DNA of 64,000 nt from Pseudarcicella hirudinis (GTDB lineage Bacteria > Bacteroidota > Bacteroidia > Cytophagales > Spirosomataceae). The translations under genes were made by a program, and so were the position numbers. Positions 22,250-32,572 of this stretch are shown here, one piece after another. The stretch lies in assembly GCF_900115665.1 (NCBI RefSeq), contig NZ_FOXH01000005.1, positions 353,897 to 417,896 on the forward strand, written 5' to 3'. Numbering within the stretch: the stretch's first letter is position 1; every line of letters starts with the position of its first letter. The notes under the pieces were generated by a model that saw only the letters and a list, made by a program, of their open reading frames with translations, did not search any database and was not told the DNA's origin.

Positions 22250-24568
22250 TTAGTCTGTATAACCAAATCCCTCAATTCCCCCAACGGTCGGTAGTATTTC
22301 TACCTTTTCACAGTTATATTCTATTGCAGAACCACCTAATTCATTTAACGATAACTGTTCAGTTGTTATAACCGTAATCACTGTACGAGTAGCGACAATC
22401 TGATATTCTTTACCGGAATAGAACCTTATAAAACCATTAATTAAGCTTTTACTTTTTGATCTAATCAGTAGAGTTCTCAGGAGCGAACCATCTTCATACA
22501 CATCCAACTTCACATCGTCAGCTCCCGTATAGAACTCTAGCTTGTACTCATTTGCCGGAATAATCAATTCCTCAGAGAGTACTCTAACAAAATTATCCGT
22601 TTTAACCAATAGCCTGAACCCAAAAACATCACTTTGAAGCAGTATTTTTGAAAATCCATTTGATAATGAGCCAGTTAGCAAATACAACTTGCGATTGTTT
22701 TTTTCTGAATAGTATCTTTTTAGCATTCCATTTCCAGAAAAAAGGTCTATTCCCGAAACAGATTGATTAGTTGTCCAATCGCCTTCATGATAATATCTTT
22801 CACCCGAAATATTTAAAAATGAGTGTTTTAGCGCAAGAGACATTGCCCTGTGAAAACTGGAAGGCTTACCTGTTACTGATAAGCTTTGGTTTTCATTAAT
22901 AGATGTTTCAGTTCTTTCAAAACCTCCGTTCAAAAGCACCGTTTTTGTTTCCTGAACAAACTGAGTAGGATAATTTAAAAACAAAGGAAGTCTTATAATT
23001 TGCGTAAGCCCATCTTCATAATATTCATATGAAAATACTTTTCCTGTGTCACTATATTCAACCATTAAACTTCCATTGGAATCAAATGTTGGTGAAACAA
23101 AATTGCCAACGGCTATAATTTGCTGAAAGTTTTTATTTCTTAGCGCAAGTTGAAATTGCTTTGATGGCAAATCTGGAAAATTGACTTCCGCTACTATATG
23201 TTGACTTTTTCTGTTTGTCGGTTGCTGTATTATTCTCACATCTGCAATATTTCCAGACCCCCATTTATTCCCTGGTAATGAATAGCAGGCTACCTGAGTT
23301 CCGGTAGGAACATCGAATGTGAAATAAGTGCTTGATTGTCCGAAATATGAAGCTATATCGCTGCTTTTATCTCCTGCCTGAGCGATATATGTTTTATCCT
23401 GCAAGGTGAAAATATTGCCTTCTGAGACATCATCTCCAATATAAATTCCATATCTATCCACATTGGTTGCAGCAATAGCAATCTTATTTGTCAAATAAAC
23501 ATTAGGTGCCGATGAATTGTTAAATTCCTGTGTTCCAAATGCAACACTTACAACCGGAACAACTCCGGCATTTACGGAATAATATCCAGATGTTGTATTA
23601 AAGTTAGATTCTATATTGGCTTGTGTATCTCCTGAAACAACAGTATAGCTTATTGGAGCTTTGGAGTCAGCAGTAACAGTTATTATATTTCCCGGCTCAA
23701 AATCACTTTGAACCGAGATTAAATATTTATCCTGACCTGATGAGTTTGAAATATAATTTGCAACCACTCTTGGTTTTATGCTATTGTCTTGAATAGTTTT
23801 ACCATTTTCAAGCAATAAACTTACTGTTGCCCCCGCCGGAACCGTAAGCCTATCTGCTCCATTCAAAAGAGCCTTTTTAACACTTAACAAAGTGTCTCCG
23901 GTCTTAACGACATGCCTTTGCCCCTGAAGCGTGATTATATTTCCTTCAAATAATTGTTTTACTACCAGGTCATACTGATCTACTGCTGGTATAGTAAGCG
24001 ATTGGATAAACCTTTTTTGAAACGATGGAAAGTTCTCGTTTTTTTCTGTAACTGAGCCTATGCCAACAGTTAACTGCTCGTCTATTAATGAGAATTGAGG
24101 GCTGTTAAATACTCTAACTGTAATGATTGCGCCTTCTACATAGCATGAAACCGGAGCAAAGCCATATGATTCATACAGCTTGACAATTCCATCAATATAA
24201 GCTTTCAGGTTGGTATTATCGTCCTTGAATGTACCAAGAACTATTTGCCCATTTGAACGTGTTAAGCCAAACTGTCTATGCGTAATACCATCAGGAAGGC
24301 TGTTTACGATAATTTTAAATTCGCAATAATCCTCGCAATATTGCCTGCGAACTTTGCCTACAACAAATTCAGTTTCATTTTTGTTGTTAAGAAGGACTAT
24401 CTCAAGATTATCAACCGATTCGCCCATAAAGTCGGATTGCGGAATCAAAAACCGCCAAAAATCTTTTGATTTGACCGGAAGCGCAGCATATGACTGGTTA
24501 ATCCTGTTAAAGTTATTAGCATTATCTGCCTTGCCAAACTTGACAAAACTCCAAAACTCATTTTTCAT
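22250..24568 (-). CDS. Tail/baseplate protein with three GDT repeats, 772 aa
   Basis: The middle part (about residues 205-450) holds three degenerate modules of about 85 aa, each with a Y/HxVxxGDT-type core (HVVKTGDTLLSVKKAL, YTVVSGDTQANIESNF, YIAQAGDKSSDIASYF). This resembles the GDT modules of phage tail proteins and, loosely, LysM. N- and C-terminal parts are beta-rich. It lies between the baseplate-type gene and the tail fiber, so a distal tail or connector role is likely. No named family. Confidence 0.6.
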   Translation of the reverse strand: MKNEFWSFVKFGKADNANNFNRINQSYAALPVKSKDFWRFLIPQSDFMGESVDNLEIVLLNNKNETEFVVGKVRRQYCEDYCEFKIIVNSLPDGITHRQFGLTRSNGQIVLGTFKDDNTNLKAYIDGIVKLYESYGFAPVSCYVEGAIITVRVFNSPQFSLIDEQLTVGIGSVTEKNENFPSFQKRFIQSLTIPAVDQYDLVVKQLFEGNIITLQGQRHVVKTGDTLLSVKKALLNGADRLTVPAGATVSLLLENGKTIQDNSIKPRVVANYISNSSGQDKYLISVQSDFEPGNIITVTADSKAPISYTVVSGDTQANIESNFNTTSGYYSVNAGVVPVVSVAFGTQEFNNSSAPNVYLTNKIAIAATNVDRYGIYIGDDVSEGNIFTLQDKTYIAQAGDKSSDIASYFGQSSTYFTFDVPTGTQVACYSLPGNKWGSGNIADVRIIQQPTNRKSQHIVAEVNFPDLPSKQFQLALRNKNFQQIIAVGNFVSPTFDSNGSLMVEYSDTGKVFSYEYYEDGLTQIIRLPLFLNYPTQFVQETKTVLLNGGFERTETSINENQSLSVTGKPSSFHRAMSLALKHSFLNISGERYYHEGDWTTNQSVSGIDLFSGNGMLKRYYSEKNNRKLYLLTGSLSNGFSKILLQSDVFGFRLLVKTDNFVRVLSEELIIPANEYKLEFYTGADDVKLDVYEDGSLLRTLLIRSKSKSLINGFIRFYSGKEYQIVATRTVITVITTEQLSLNELGGSAIEYNCEKVEILPTVGGIEGFGYTD

Positions 24569-24595
24569 ACCCCTCTATCTTTTGCACTATAGTTG

Positions 24596-26503
24596 TTATA
24601 AGATGCCTCTTACTTTTCTTGAATAATTATAATCGCTATCAATAAATTTGAAATTATCATTCAAAATATAACCGTGAATAATCAACTTATTATCCCCCCC
24701 CCATCTGTAAGACATTTCGGTCACTAAAACTCTTTGAAGGCTATCCCCTTCTACAAAGCTTATCACATCTTCGGTGTTAATATATGTTGAAGCATGTTCT
24801 GGTGCCTCAATTATCACCATTCTATTAGTGAAAGCCCCTTCTTTAAGCTGAATTAAATCGCTACCTGGTACAATATTAGTATTTCCCTCTTGGGTTGAAA
24901 ATGACAATGATAAATTATTGGCAAGTACATATGACCATTTTTTTAGAATCTCATAAGGGCTTGCTAATTCGTTTAATCCATAAGGCCCTACAATAGCCGA
25001 CTTGCTATCACTATCAATCAGGAATAACGTATTGTCATTCTTAGTATCAGTCTTAGCATTTGAGGTTTCTTGATTATACTGCATTCTTCTTGTAACCTCA
25101 ATAAGTCGGCTTGAGGTGCTAATATTTTTCAAAACCAAATCACAAGACTGTTTTATCTTTTTTATGCCAGTTGTATAAGTTGCAATAGCGTTGACCTCTT
25201 CATTGCCGGATGGAGTATCAGACTTCCAATTACTGCACCCGGCTTTTATCTCGTTATAAAGCAAATCTGTGAAAGGCATTTTATTGATAAGGCTTTCATT
25301 GCTTATCTGCATCCCTATACTTGACAACATTTTACCGTATGGTTCAATAATCAATTTATTGCCATCTATTGCAGCTTTAAGGCATTCAAGTTTTTGAATA
25401 TCTTCAAAAAGCTGGTCAAAGCTTGTGTTAATTACAGCGCTTTCTCCTCTTAAATTTAATCCTGATGTGAGTATCCAACCGGACTTTTGTAGATGTGATG
25501 AGCTTAGCTCTAATTTCCCCTGTGAAATTGTATTCACAATCTGACTAAAGGCATCATATACCGGTATGCAACGGCAATCGCTACCCTGAATCTGAACATC
25601 TTCTTCTATAGAAAGAAAGCTTGATGTTAAGTATTCAAATTTATAATAAGACCCCGATGTAGATGAATAGCTAACATTCAGCACTAACTGAATGTATCCC
25701 AATATAGGTACACTTACTGTTTCATCAATATTAAAAGACTTTGACATTACAGTATTGGTAACTATTGGTAAAGGTGCCAGAGTCCGTTCAATAATCTTTG
25801 TGTTTCCTTGGTCGAATACCCTTAATACAGGAGTAGCAACGACATTAGCAAAAGAATCAATTCGAATATTACAATCCAATTTTGCACCAACCCTGACAAT
25901 CTTAGTTTCGCCTGCTGTATTAAGCCAGATTGGTTCTTGCTTGTAAGGATCTGTTATACTTAATCCAGTTCCTTTGCCAATTGAATCTTTTACCTTTACC
26001 TTTAGCGGGAACGTATGGCTAGCGTCTAAGAAAACCCCATTTTTGCTCAATTCTACAATTCTGCTAGCATCTTCAAATTGATGGCTTATGCCAGTAAATA
26101 TTCTTTGAGAAGGAATAAATATGGAACTGGTCTGATTTAATGCAACATTAACAGTCCTTTGGCTGTCAAATTCAATCACTCCGTTTTTATCCCGAAAATT
26201 AGCAAAGAAATTTCTTCCGTCTTCTCTAAAATTGGAAAAGTCTATTTCGCTCGAAAATAAAGTATTACCCTCGTCATCCTCTACAGCAAAATCCAATTCA
26301 GCATCAATACCTTTAGAGTCATAGGCATTTTGCAAAATGTCTATAGCCTGCTGCTGATAAAACCCAACTTCGCCAATATCTTTGACATATGCCATTTCCT
26401 TCCGGATAAAACCAAAGAGTTTTTTGTCTCGTATTTTTTCCATAGTTAAATCAGCCATTCCGGATGGCTGAATAACTTCGTTATTTCCTAAGATAAACCT
26501 CAT
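24596..26503 (-). CDS. Distal tail/baseplate protein, 635 aa
   Basis: This large beta-rich protein follows the tape measure and one small gene, the usual place for a distal tail or hub protein. It has several strands of hub-like type (FGFIRKEMAYVKDIGEVGFY, SFVEGDSLQRVLVTEMSYRW). Its ATG overlaps the stop of the small upstream gene (ATGA). The role is inferred from order. Confidence 0.55.
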   Translation of the reverse strand: MRFILGNNEVIQPSGMADLTMEKIRDKKLFGFIRKEMAYVKDIGEVGFYQQQAIDILQNAYDSKGIDAELDFAVEDDEGNTLFSSEIDFSNFREDGRNFFANFRDKNGVIEFDSQRTVNVALNQTSSIFIPSQRIFTGISHQFEDASRIVELSKNGVFLDASHTFPLKVKVKDSIGKGTGLSITDPYKQEPIWLNTAGETKIVRVGAKLDCNIRIDSFANVVATPVLRVFDQGNTKIIERTLAPLPIVTNTVMSKSFNIDETVSVPILGYIQLVLNVSYSSTSGSYYKFEYLTSSFLSIEEDVQIQGSDCRCIPVYDAFSQIVNTISQGKLELSSSHLQKSGWILTSGLNLRGESAVINTSFDQLFEDIQKLECLKAAIDGNKLIIEPYGKMLSSIGMQISNESLINKMPFTDLLYNEIKAGCSNWKSDTPSGNEEVNAIATYTTGIKKIKQSCDLVLKNISTSSRLIEVTRRMQYNQETSNAKTDTKNDNTLFLIDSDSKSAIVGPYGLNELASPYEILKKWSYVLANNLSLSFSTQEGNTNIVPGSDLIQLKEGAFTNRMVIIEAPEHASTYINTEDVISFVEGDSLQRVLVTEMSYRWGGDNKLIIHGYILNDNFKFIDSDYNYSRKVRGIL

Positions 26504-26730
26504 TTGACACCTTTAAAGTAATCTTGATATTTCTTCAATTGATCTGACATAGAACGAACTGCTCTTGAACCCAAACCAACAACACCGTCTTTTATATCAG
26601 CGCCTTGACCCTTAACCCTAAGCAGCTCGTTTTTTAAGGCAATTATGGTGTTCATGGTAGCTTCATATTCAGCAACATTTAATACGATAACTACCGGTGT
26701 TTGTTCTATTTTCTGATTTCGCCTTGCCAT
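26500..26730 (-). CDS. Small tail-region protein, 76 aa
   Basis: This is a short helical protein (VVIVLNVAEYEATMNTIIAL, then basic KKYQDYFKG). It lies between the tape measure (5 bases upstream) and the baseplate gene (4-base overlap). Possibly a tail-assembly accessory; no family. Confidence 0.6.
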   Translation of the reverse strand: MARRNQKIEQTPVVIVLNVAEYEATMNTIIALKNELLRVKGQGADIKDGVVGLGSRAVRSMSDQLKKYQDYFKGVK

Positions 26731-26735
26731 TTTTA

Positions 26736-29700
26736 TTAAATTTTCCGGTTATAAATATTTTCCAGATATCTTGACTTATAGCCTGCGCCTATTTCATCAA
26801 GCGTTACTTTTTTGCCATCTATGTTAACAGACAACATTTTCTTTTTATCAAGTGTGTCGGTAAGCTTAAGAATAGCATTTAATGTTCTGTCATCCTTGAT
26901 ATCAGAAGGCATATCCGGGAAAGACATTTGATAATTCATCGACATACTTTCAACTAACTTTGGTAATCCGGCCTTGATTGTCTTGAAATATTCAAAACCA
27001 TCAACCAAATCTTTATTTGAAACTCCCCTAAGCTTGTCATTCAAATAAGCCGGAATAATCCTTTCCCCTCTGTCTATAGCCATTATTTCACCTGAAGGTT
27101 GATAATAAGCAGGAACATTATCTTTTCCGGTAGGATATCTGTTATCCAAATCTACATACTCAGTTCCTTGGTTAAACCATGCTTCTGTTCTTGGCTTCAC
27201 TCGCCACCCCTTGCCACCGCTTGGTGCAATAACTAGCCAATCATATACAGGTAGCCTTTGTAAGCCATAGGCAAATTCATCAATCGGCATCTCATGTCCG
27301 TCTGCACCTTTCTGCTTCGGTTGAGAAGCTTTAGTTCCTCCCGGTGTAAATGGAGCATTTGGATTTAATTTAAGAACTTCGCCTTCTGTTTCACCAGGGC
27401 TATCAGCCAAATATCTTTGCATAGCTGATTTCCCGTCATGTTGCCATAAATCTTTGTAGGCGGCAACGGTCATATCTTCGTAATATTTATTTTGCTTTTC
27501 TTCGGTATTCCCGTTGATGTTTCCTTCTTTGGCTGTCAGATAAGCAAGGTATCTTTTTGTCTTTTCACCTTCGCTTAAATTAAACCAATCAGAGGCACGT
27601 TCACCACCGGGTCCAACTCCTCCTGATTTTCCGGGATTCACTCCAGCCGACCAATCCCCACTTAATGCAGAATGGTATGAGGTGTCAGAGATATTGGATA
27701 ATAAAATACCTCCTGCTGTAGCTATAGCAATAGCACCAGCTATAGCAAATGGCAATGTTACAGGGTTAGCATACAAAGGGAGTAAAGCAGCTTCGCCAAG
27801 AATCATCTGTTGTATAATCTGAGCTTTAGCCTGAGCTTTATTGATTTCAAATTTTTGCTTTTCAATGGCATCAATTTGCTGTAATTCCTGCTGTTTTAAT
27901 GCTAACATACTGGAACTATAAGCCGCATCCGCTGCATTCTTATCATTTATACCTTGCTGTGTTATTGCAGTCCTCTGGGCTTCATACTTGGCAGATATTT
28001 CAGTTTTTTGCTTCTCGGCTTCTTCATGTATTCTCAATTTTTCATTTTCAGCATCTTGCTGAATCTGTGTTCTTTGAGCTTCGTAATCTCTTTGAAGTTT
28101 GGTCTGATCGTCTTCAAATGTTCTTTTCAAGGCAGTACGCTCAGCATCTCCGGATCTCTTAATCTCAGTTTCCTGAGCATCGTATTCATCCTGGGTTATT
28201 AGCCCGGATTCAAGTTTTTTCTTGAGATCGGCTAGCTTGTCCTCTTCGGCTTGCTGAGACTTGGTAACATCATCTTCATATTTCCGTTGACGTTCAGTTT
28301 GAGTATCATCAAGATTCCGTTTTATGGTATCTAATTGTTCAGCTGATTTTGCTGAAATAATAGCAACCTTTTGATCTTCTAATTTATTCAAGCTATCAAG
28401 CTCTGCCTTTTCTATAGCATCTATTGAGTCAATTTTGGCTTTATCTCTTGCCTGTATAGCTGAAATATAATTGTCATAATCTTTCTTTATCAAATCTTCC
28501 TGGTAAGAATAAAATTGCTGGATATTTTGCTTTTGCCTTTCCAGTTTATCAAGGTCGGCCTTATACCCGGCATCTATTACAGAAGATACGAGCGAAACAA
28601 CACCTTGCGTAACAGAAGAAATTACCGATAATGATTTAGTAAGACCTGCTTCTCTTTTTTTGGAGGTCGCTTCTTCGCCGGATATTATACCTGAATTTAG
28701 TTCATTTTGGATACTGGCAATTTTGTTGTTATATGTATCCTGAATCTGGAACCTTTGCTGATTGAATTTCTCATACTGAGTTATTAGAGATGAAAAGAAA
28801 GAGGCGTAATTTCTTAGCTGATTCGCTCCATATATCAATTCTTCCTCTTTGCTCTGATATTTTTTAAGCAATTCAATCTTTGCTTTTGTGTTGTCGGCAA
28901 GCAAATCAACTTGTTGTTTGTAGCTTTCCCGGAAGCTACTAATTGTTGTGTCTAAAAACTTGTCCTGTACCGAGGTCATATTTTTGAAGGTATCAGTAAC
29001 AGTTTTAAGTGTATCTGAAAGATTCTTCCGTCTTAATGTTTCTTCCTGAGACCAGATTTTTAACAACTCCGTACTTGCCTTCTGGTCTAAAGAACCTTTC
29101 GCTTTATAATAATCTGCATCAATCTTTAGCAGTTTAGAGTTAAGGTCCTGATATGCCTTTGAATTGGTACCAAATATTGTAGCGTACAAATCAACCTGCA
29201 TTCTGAGATATTTCCTTTGTTCATCAAGTCTCTTTACCTCCTGAGCCATCATTTCATCCGATGTTTTCCGGCCGTATTCAAGAACAATTTCAAATTTTTC
29301 AGAAGCAGTTTTTGCAGCTGACATTTTTTCAATAACCCGCCTTGCGTCTTCAGCTTTTGCTTGTGCTTCACGAAGGTTTTCAACCAGCTTCGAATTACTT
29401 TCTTCGATTTTAAGCAACTCTTTAGCGGTATAATTTCTTGTAATTACTTCAAAGTCGCTATGAGATTTTATCAATTCAATCTCTTTGCCATTCAATATAA
29501 AAGCGTTCTGGAACGCATCTTTATCAAGTTTGGTCTTGGCATTTGCCAAATCTTCATAAACCTTTAAAATCAGCTTCTCGGCATCGGCTTTATTCTTGAC
29601 ATTTTTATTAATGTCTGCGATTTCCTGTTTTGCCTGATTGTCAAGTATCTTTTTCTTGTTTGCGACAGTATCGGAAAGTGTTGAAAGTTCAATTTCCTTT

Positions 29701-32204
29701 ACCTCATTGACATTTAGAGCTTTTTTCTCTTTTACTTTGGCATCAAGTGCCTCAAGGTCTTTTCCCAACTGAAGGTTTATAGACTTTATTTTAGCAGCAG
29801 CTTGGTCATGAGTCAGATTACTTTCATTAACGGCTTTTATTTCAGCCTCGGCACGCTTCTGCAATTCGTCTTTCTTTGCCTTTGTAATATCTTTGTCGGT
29901 CTTGTATGCCAAAGCAGCTAGTTCGTTTTCACTAAGAATTGTTTTGTTCTTAGCTGTTAATCCAAGTTGCTCAATTGCTTTGTCGTACTGTTCTTTTGTA
30001 ATTAACTTTTGAGCTAATCTCGCTTTCAGGTCATCTAATTCAGATTTGTTGTTCTCTTTCTGGATATTAGAAGCCCTCGTACTTGCTTTCTCAATTTCTG
30101 AGTACATCCGCGTAACCTCGGATGTAAGCGCCTGGTAACTTTGTAATTTTTTTGAGTTTGAAGTTAGGGTCATTTGCTCTCCCTGTTCACCGATAACAAC
30201 CGAACCACGTGGCAAAGACTCTTGAACCTTCTTAATAAACTCAGCATCTGAAATATACTTTTCAGACAATGCCTCATTTTGCTGACGAAGGGCAAGCAAA
30301 ACTTCATATCTCTTTGTTTCTATCTCTTGCGCTTGCTGTGCAAGGCTTTCCGCTTTGGCTGAGGCGACCGAAAGCCGTATTTTGCGTTCAAATTGTGTAT
30401 TAACCCCAATCAAGATACCTTCAAGTTGCTTGTTGGTAATCTTTTCAGAATCAATGTTCCCCAACAACGAAGGATATTCTTTCTGAAGGCGTTGAATAGC
30501 CGATGTTCTTTCGTCTGTTCCGACTTTTGCATTTATAGCCTGAGACACCAAACTTTTTAGTGCAACTTCTTGCTTTATTATAGCCTGAGTTTCCTGACCG
30601 TTAAGGTCAACTACATCGGCAACTGAAGCTTTATAAGCATAATATCCGGCAACCAATGTGCCAAGCGCAACGGCAACCAATGTGAACGGGTTACTGGCAA
30701 GTGTTGTATTAAATGTTCTTGCAGCAATTATTGCAGCTTCCTGTTCAGCCGTATAAGCACCAAGCAAGAAAGTTGATGTTGAAGTTGCAAGTATCCATTC
30801 ACCCTGAATAACCAATCCGGCTTTCTTAACCAAGTTCCAAGCACCCGAAGCAATAGCTGCCGCTTCTTCTGCAAGCTTTGCGCCATTTACGGCAACTTGA
30901 TAAGTTACAAATGCAGCGGTAGCAGACTTTACAATGTCAATCAACCTGCCTATAGCCGTTTCGGACCCTATTGTAACTTCTATTAATTTGCTTGCGGAGC
31001 TTATACCAGACTTTATTGTATTTTCGAAGTAATCACCTATTTTTCCTTTTGCAACAAAAAACTTATCAGCTAAATTTGATTGCGCCCCGCCTAAAGAGTT
31101 TGCCTGAATAACCATCTGGTTATAATAAAGCCCCCCTTTTTGCGATGCCTGTAAAATTGCCTGCTCAACATCCTTAAATTTGATTTGATGTGTTTCGGCA
31201 AGTGATATTACCTCGTCTTTTGTCTTATTCATAGACTTAGCAAGAAGATCATAAAGCGGTATTCCGTTGTCGGTGAATTGCCTTATCTCCTGAGCCATTA
31301 ATGTATTTTTATTCTGAACATCAGTCATCGCCTTGGCTATAAGCGGTAGCCGGTCTTTTCCAACAAGTGCCGCCATATTGCCCAATGCCTCCATATAAGG
31401 AATGAGGTTATTTGTCTCAACGCCCATCGCTTTAAGCTTTAGAGTTGTTTGAAACAATTCCTCTACCTCAAAAGGAGATTTCAAGGCCATCTGGATCAAG
31501 TCGGCATTTATTTTGTCTGTCAACAACTTGTTGTCAACCATGGATAAAAGCGCTTGCTGAAAAACATCTATCTTGGTTTTTGCATCAATCACCTCGTTAG
31601 TGAATTGTCGTGCTTGTTGAATGCTGAAGGCTGCTGCTGCCAATTTTGCAAGACCGCTTAATTTGTCTCCCAAAGTATCTACAGATTCTCCGGTTTGGCG
31701 AAGCGCAAGAATCCTTTCTTTGGCCGATGTTCTTGCTTCAATAGCTTCTAATGTAGCGGCTTTACGGGCTTCAATAACTTGTTGGTCTGCTAAGGCTTTG
31801 GATTCTGCTGAAACCTGAGCGGTTGTTCTGCGTGCCTCCTGGATCTTTTGGTCTGCCAGAACCCTTGCATTAGTTATTTGCGATTGAGTGCTAACAGCAG
31901 ATTCTTGTGTTATTCTTCTCTGCTCTTCAATCTGAGTCTTTGAACTTAAACGAGCCTGTTCAATCTGCTGAGTAGTTAAAACCCTCGCTTCTTGCGAAGC
32001 GGAAAGAGTAGCTTCCTTTTGGGCAGCCCTTAACTTATCGTATGCAGCCTTTTGCTCGTTTATAGCCGCAATTATTTTACCGGAGCTGTCTCTTGTAACC
32101 TCAACTTGTAATTTTTGTAGCTCAATAATTTGGCTCAGGTCAACTACAACCGTATTAAGGTTCGATACCGCCTCTATTGTATATCTAGTCTTTTTCTCTG
32201 CCAC
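26736..32204 (-). CDS. Tail tape measure protein, 1822 aa
   Basis: The N-terminal region (about 200-330) has the tape-measure N-terminal domain pattern, for example FQQALLSMVDNKLLTDKINA and MAQEIRQFTDNGIPLYDLLA. A hydrophobic section (about 455-540) and a second (about 1480-1520) probably form the membrane-passage parts. Much of the rest is long coiled coil with Lys/Glu/Gln heptads (EIKRSGDAERTALKRTFEDD). The protein sets tail length and is packed inside the tube. At roughly 0.15 nm per residue this would suggest a tail of about 270 nm, a rule-of-thumb estimate. It is the longest gene in the window. Confidence 0.92.
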   Translation of the reverse strand: MAEKKTRYTIEAVSNLNTVVVDLSQIIELQKLQVEVTRDSSGKIIAAINEQKAAYDKLRAAQKEATLSASQEARVLTTQQIEQARLSSKTQIEEQRRITQESAVSTQSQITNARVLADQKIQEARRTTAQVSAESKALADQQVIEARKAATLEAIEARTSAKERILALRQTGESVDTLGDKLSGLAKLAAAAFSIQQARQFTNEVIDAKTKIDVFQQALLSMVDNKLLTDKINADLIQMALKSPFEVEELFQTTLKLKAMGVETNNLIPYMEALGNMAALVGKDRLPLIAKAMTDVQNKNTLMAQEIRQFTDNGIPLYDLLAKSMNKTKDEVISLAETHQIKFKDVEQAILQASQKGGLYYNQMVIQANSLGGAQSNLADKFFVAKGKIGDYFENTIKSGISSASKLIEVTIGSETAIGRLIDIVKSATAAFVTYQVAVNGAKLAEEAAAIASGAWNLVKKAGLVIQGEWILATSTSTFLLGAYTAEQEAAIIAARTFNTTLASNPFTLVAVALGTLVAGYYAYKASVADVVDLNGQETQAIIKQEVALKSLVSQAINAKVGTDERTSAIQRLQKEYPSLLGNIDSEKITNKQLEGILIGVNTQFERKIRLSVASAKAESLAQQAQEIETKRYEVLLALRQQNEALSEKYISDAEFIKKVQESLPRGSVVIGEQGEQMTLTSNSKKLQSYQALTSEVTRMYSEIEKASTRASNIQKENNKSELDDLKARLAQKLITKEQYDKAIEQLGLTAKNKTILSENELAALAYKTDKDITKAKKDELQKRAEAEIKAVNESNLTHDQAAAKIKSINLQLGKDLEALDAKVKEKKALNVNEVKEIELSTLSDTVANKKKILDNQAKQEIADINKNVKNKADAEKLILKVYEDLANAKTKLDKDAFQNAFILNGKEIELIKSHSDFEVITRNYTAKELLKIEESNSKLVENLREAQAKAEDARRVIEKMSAAKTASEKFEIVLEYGRKTSDEMMAQEVKRLDEQRKYLRMQVDLYATIFGTNSKAYQDLNSKLLKIDADYYKAKGSLDQKASTELLKIWSQEETLRRKNLSDTLKTVTDTFKNMTSVQDKFLDTTISSFRESYKQQVDLLADNTKAKIELLKKYQSKEEELIYGANQLRNYASFFSSLITQYEKFNQQRFQIQDTYNNKIASIQNELNSGIISGEEATSKKREAGLTKSLSVISSVTQGVVSLVSSVIDAGYKADLDKLERQKQNIQQFYSYQEDLIKKDYDNYISAIQARDKAKIDSIDAIEKAELDSLNKLEDQKVAIISAKSAEQLDTIKRNLDDTQTERQRKYEDDVTKSQQAEEDKLADLKKKLESGLITQDEYDAQETEIKRSGDAERTALKRTFEDDQTKLQRDYEAQRTQIQQDAENEKLRIHEEAEKQKTEISAKYEAQRTAITQQGINDKNAADAAYSSSMLALKQQELQQIDAIEKQKFEINKAQAKAQIIQQMILGEAALLPLYANPVTLPFAIAGAIAIATAGGILLSNISDTSYHSALSGDWSAGVNPGKSGGVGPGGERASDWFNLSEGEKTKRYLAYLTAKEGNINGNTEEKQNKYYEDMTVAAYKDLWQHDGKSAMQRYLADSPGETEGEVLKLNPNAPFTPGGTKASQPKQKGADGHEMPIDEFAYGLQRLPVYDWLVIAPSGGKGWRVKPRTEAWFNQGTEYVDLDNRYPTGKDNVPAYYQPSGEIMAIDRGERIIPAYLNDKLRGVSNKDLVDGFEYFKTIKAGLPKLVESMSMNYQMSFPDMPSDIKDDRTLNAILKLTDTLDKKKMLSVNIDGKKVTLDEIGAGYKSRYLENIYNRKI

Positions 32205-32239
32205 CTCTTCCCTTCTTTTAACTAATGAAATCTGGATAA

Positions 32240-32572
32240 TTACTCTAACTTTTCAGATTGTTTTAACTTTCGCTGCTCTGTTCTTCGCTCGACCTCAGCT
32301 CTGATAAATTTGTGGAAATCGTATGCAGGTAGTCGCATAAGTCGTTCCGTTGTTTCAATATCTCCATCCGCAACTTTAAAGAGATAGCTTGTTCTGCTGA
32401 TATCCCGTAGTATTCGGGCATAGCCAACATCAATTTCGTTTGAAGCATCTCCGCTAGGTTCAGATCCACTATAGAACTCAGGAAAGAGGTGTCTAATAAG
32501 GTTGGAAATGCGTTCCATACTACGCCAGCCAGACGCAAAAAAAAATCTGTCAGCTCCGGATATGGTCTCCAC
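32240..32572 (-). CDS. Tail-assembly chaperone, second frame (T-like)
   Basis: The 110-aa frame ends just before the tape measure. Its C-terminal half (TTERLMRLPAYDFHKFIRAE) resembles tail chaperone 'T' partners of other phages. It overlaps the upstream gene for 310 bases in the -1 frame. It could be reached by a -1 slip on the T9 run at 32537-32545 or start at its own ATG (32572). The assignment is from position and pattern. Confidence 0.55.
   Translation of the reverse strand: METISGADRFFFASGWRSMERISNLIRHLFPEFYSGSEPSGDASNEIDVGYARILRDISRTSYLFKVADGDIETTERLMRLPAYDFHKFIRAEVERRTEQRKLKQSEKLE

Noticed and set aside
27899-28202. Plus-strand frames opposite the tape measure
   Set aside because: Mirror-image of coiled-coil codons (Phe/Leu/Ser-rich), a common artefact opposite Lys/Glu-rich genes.
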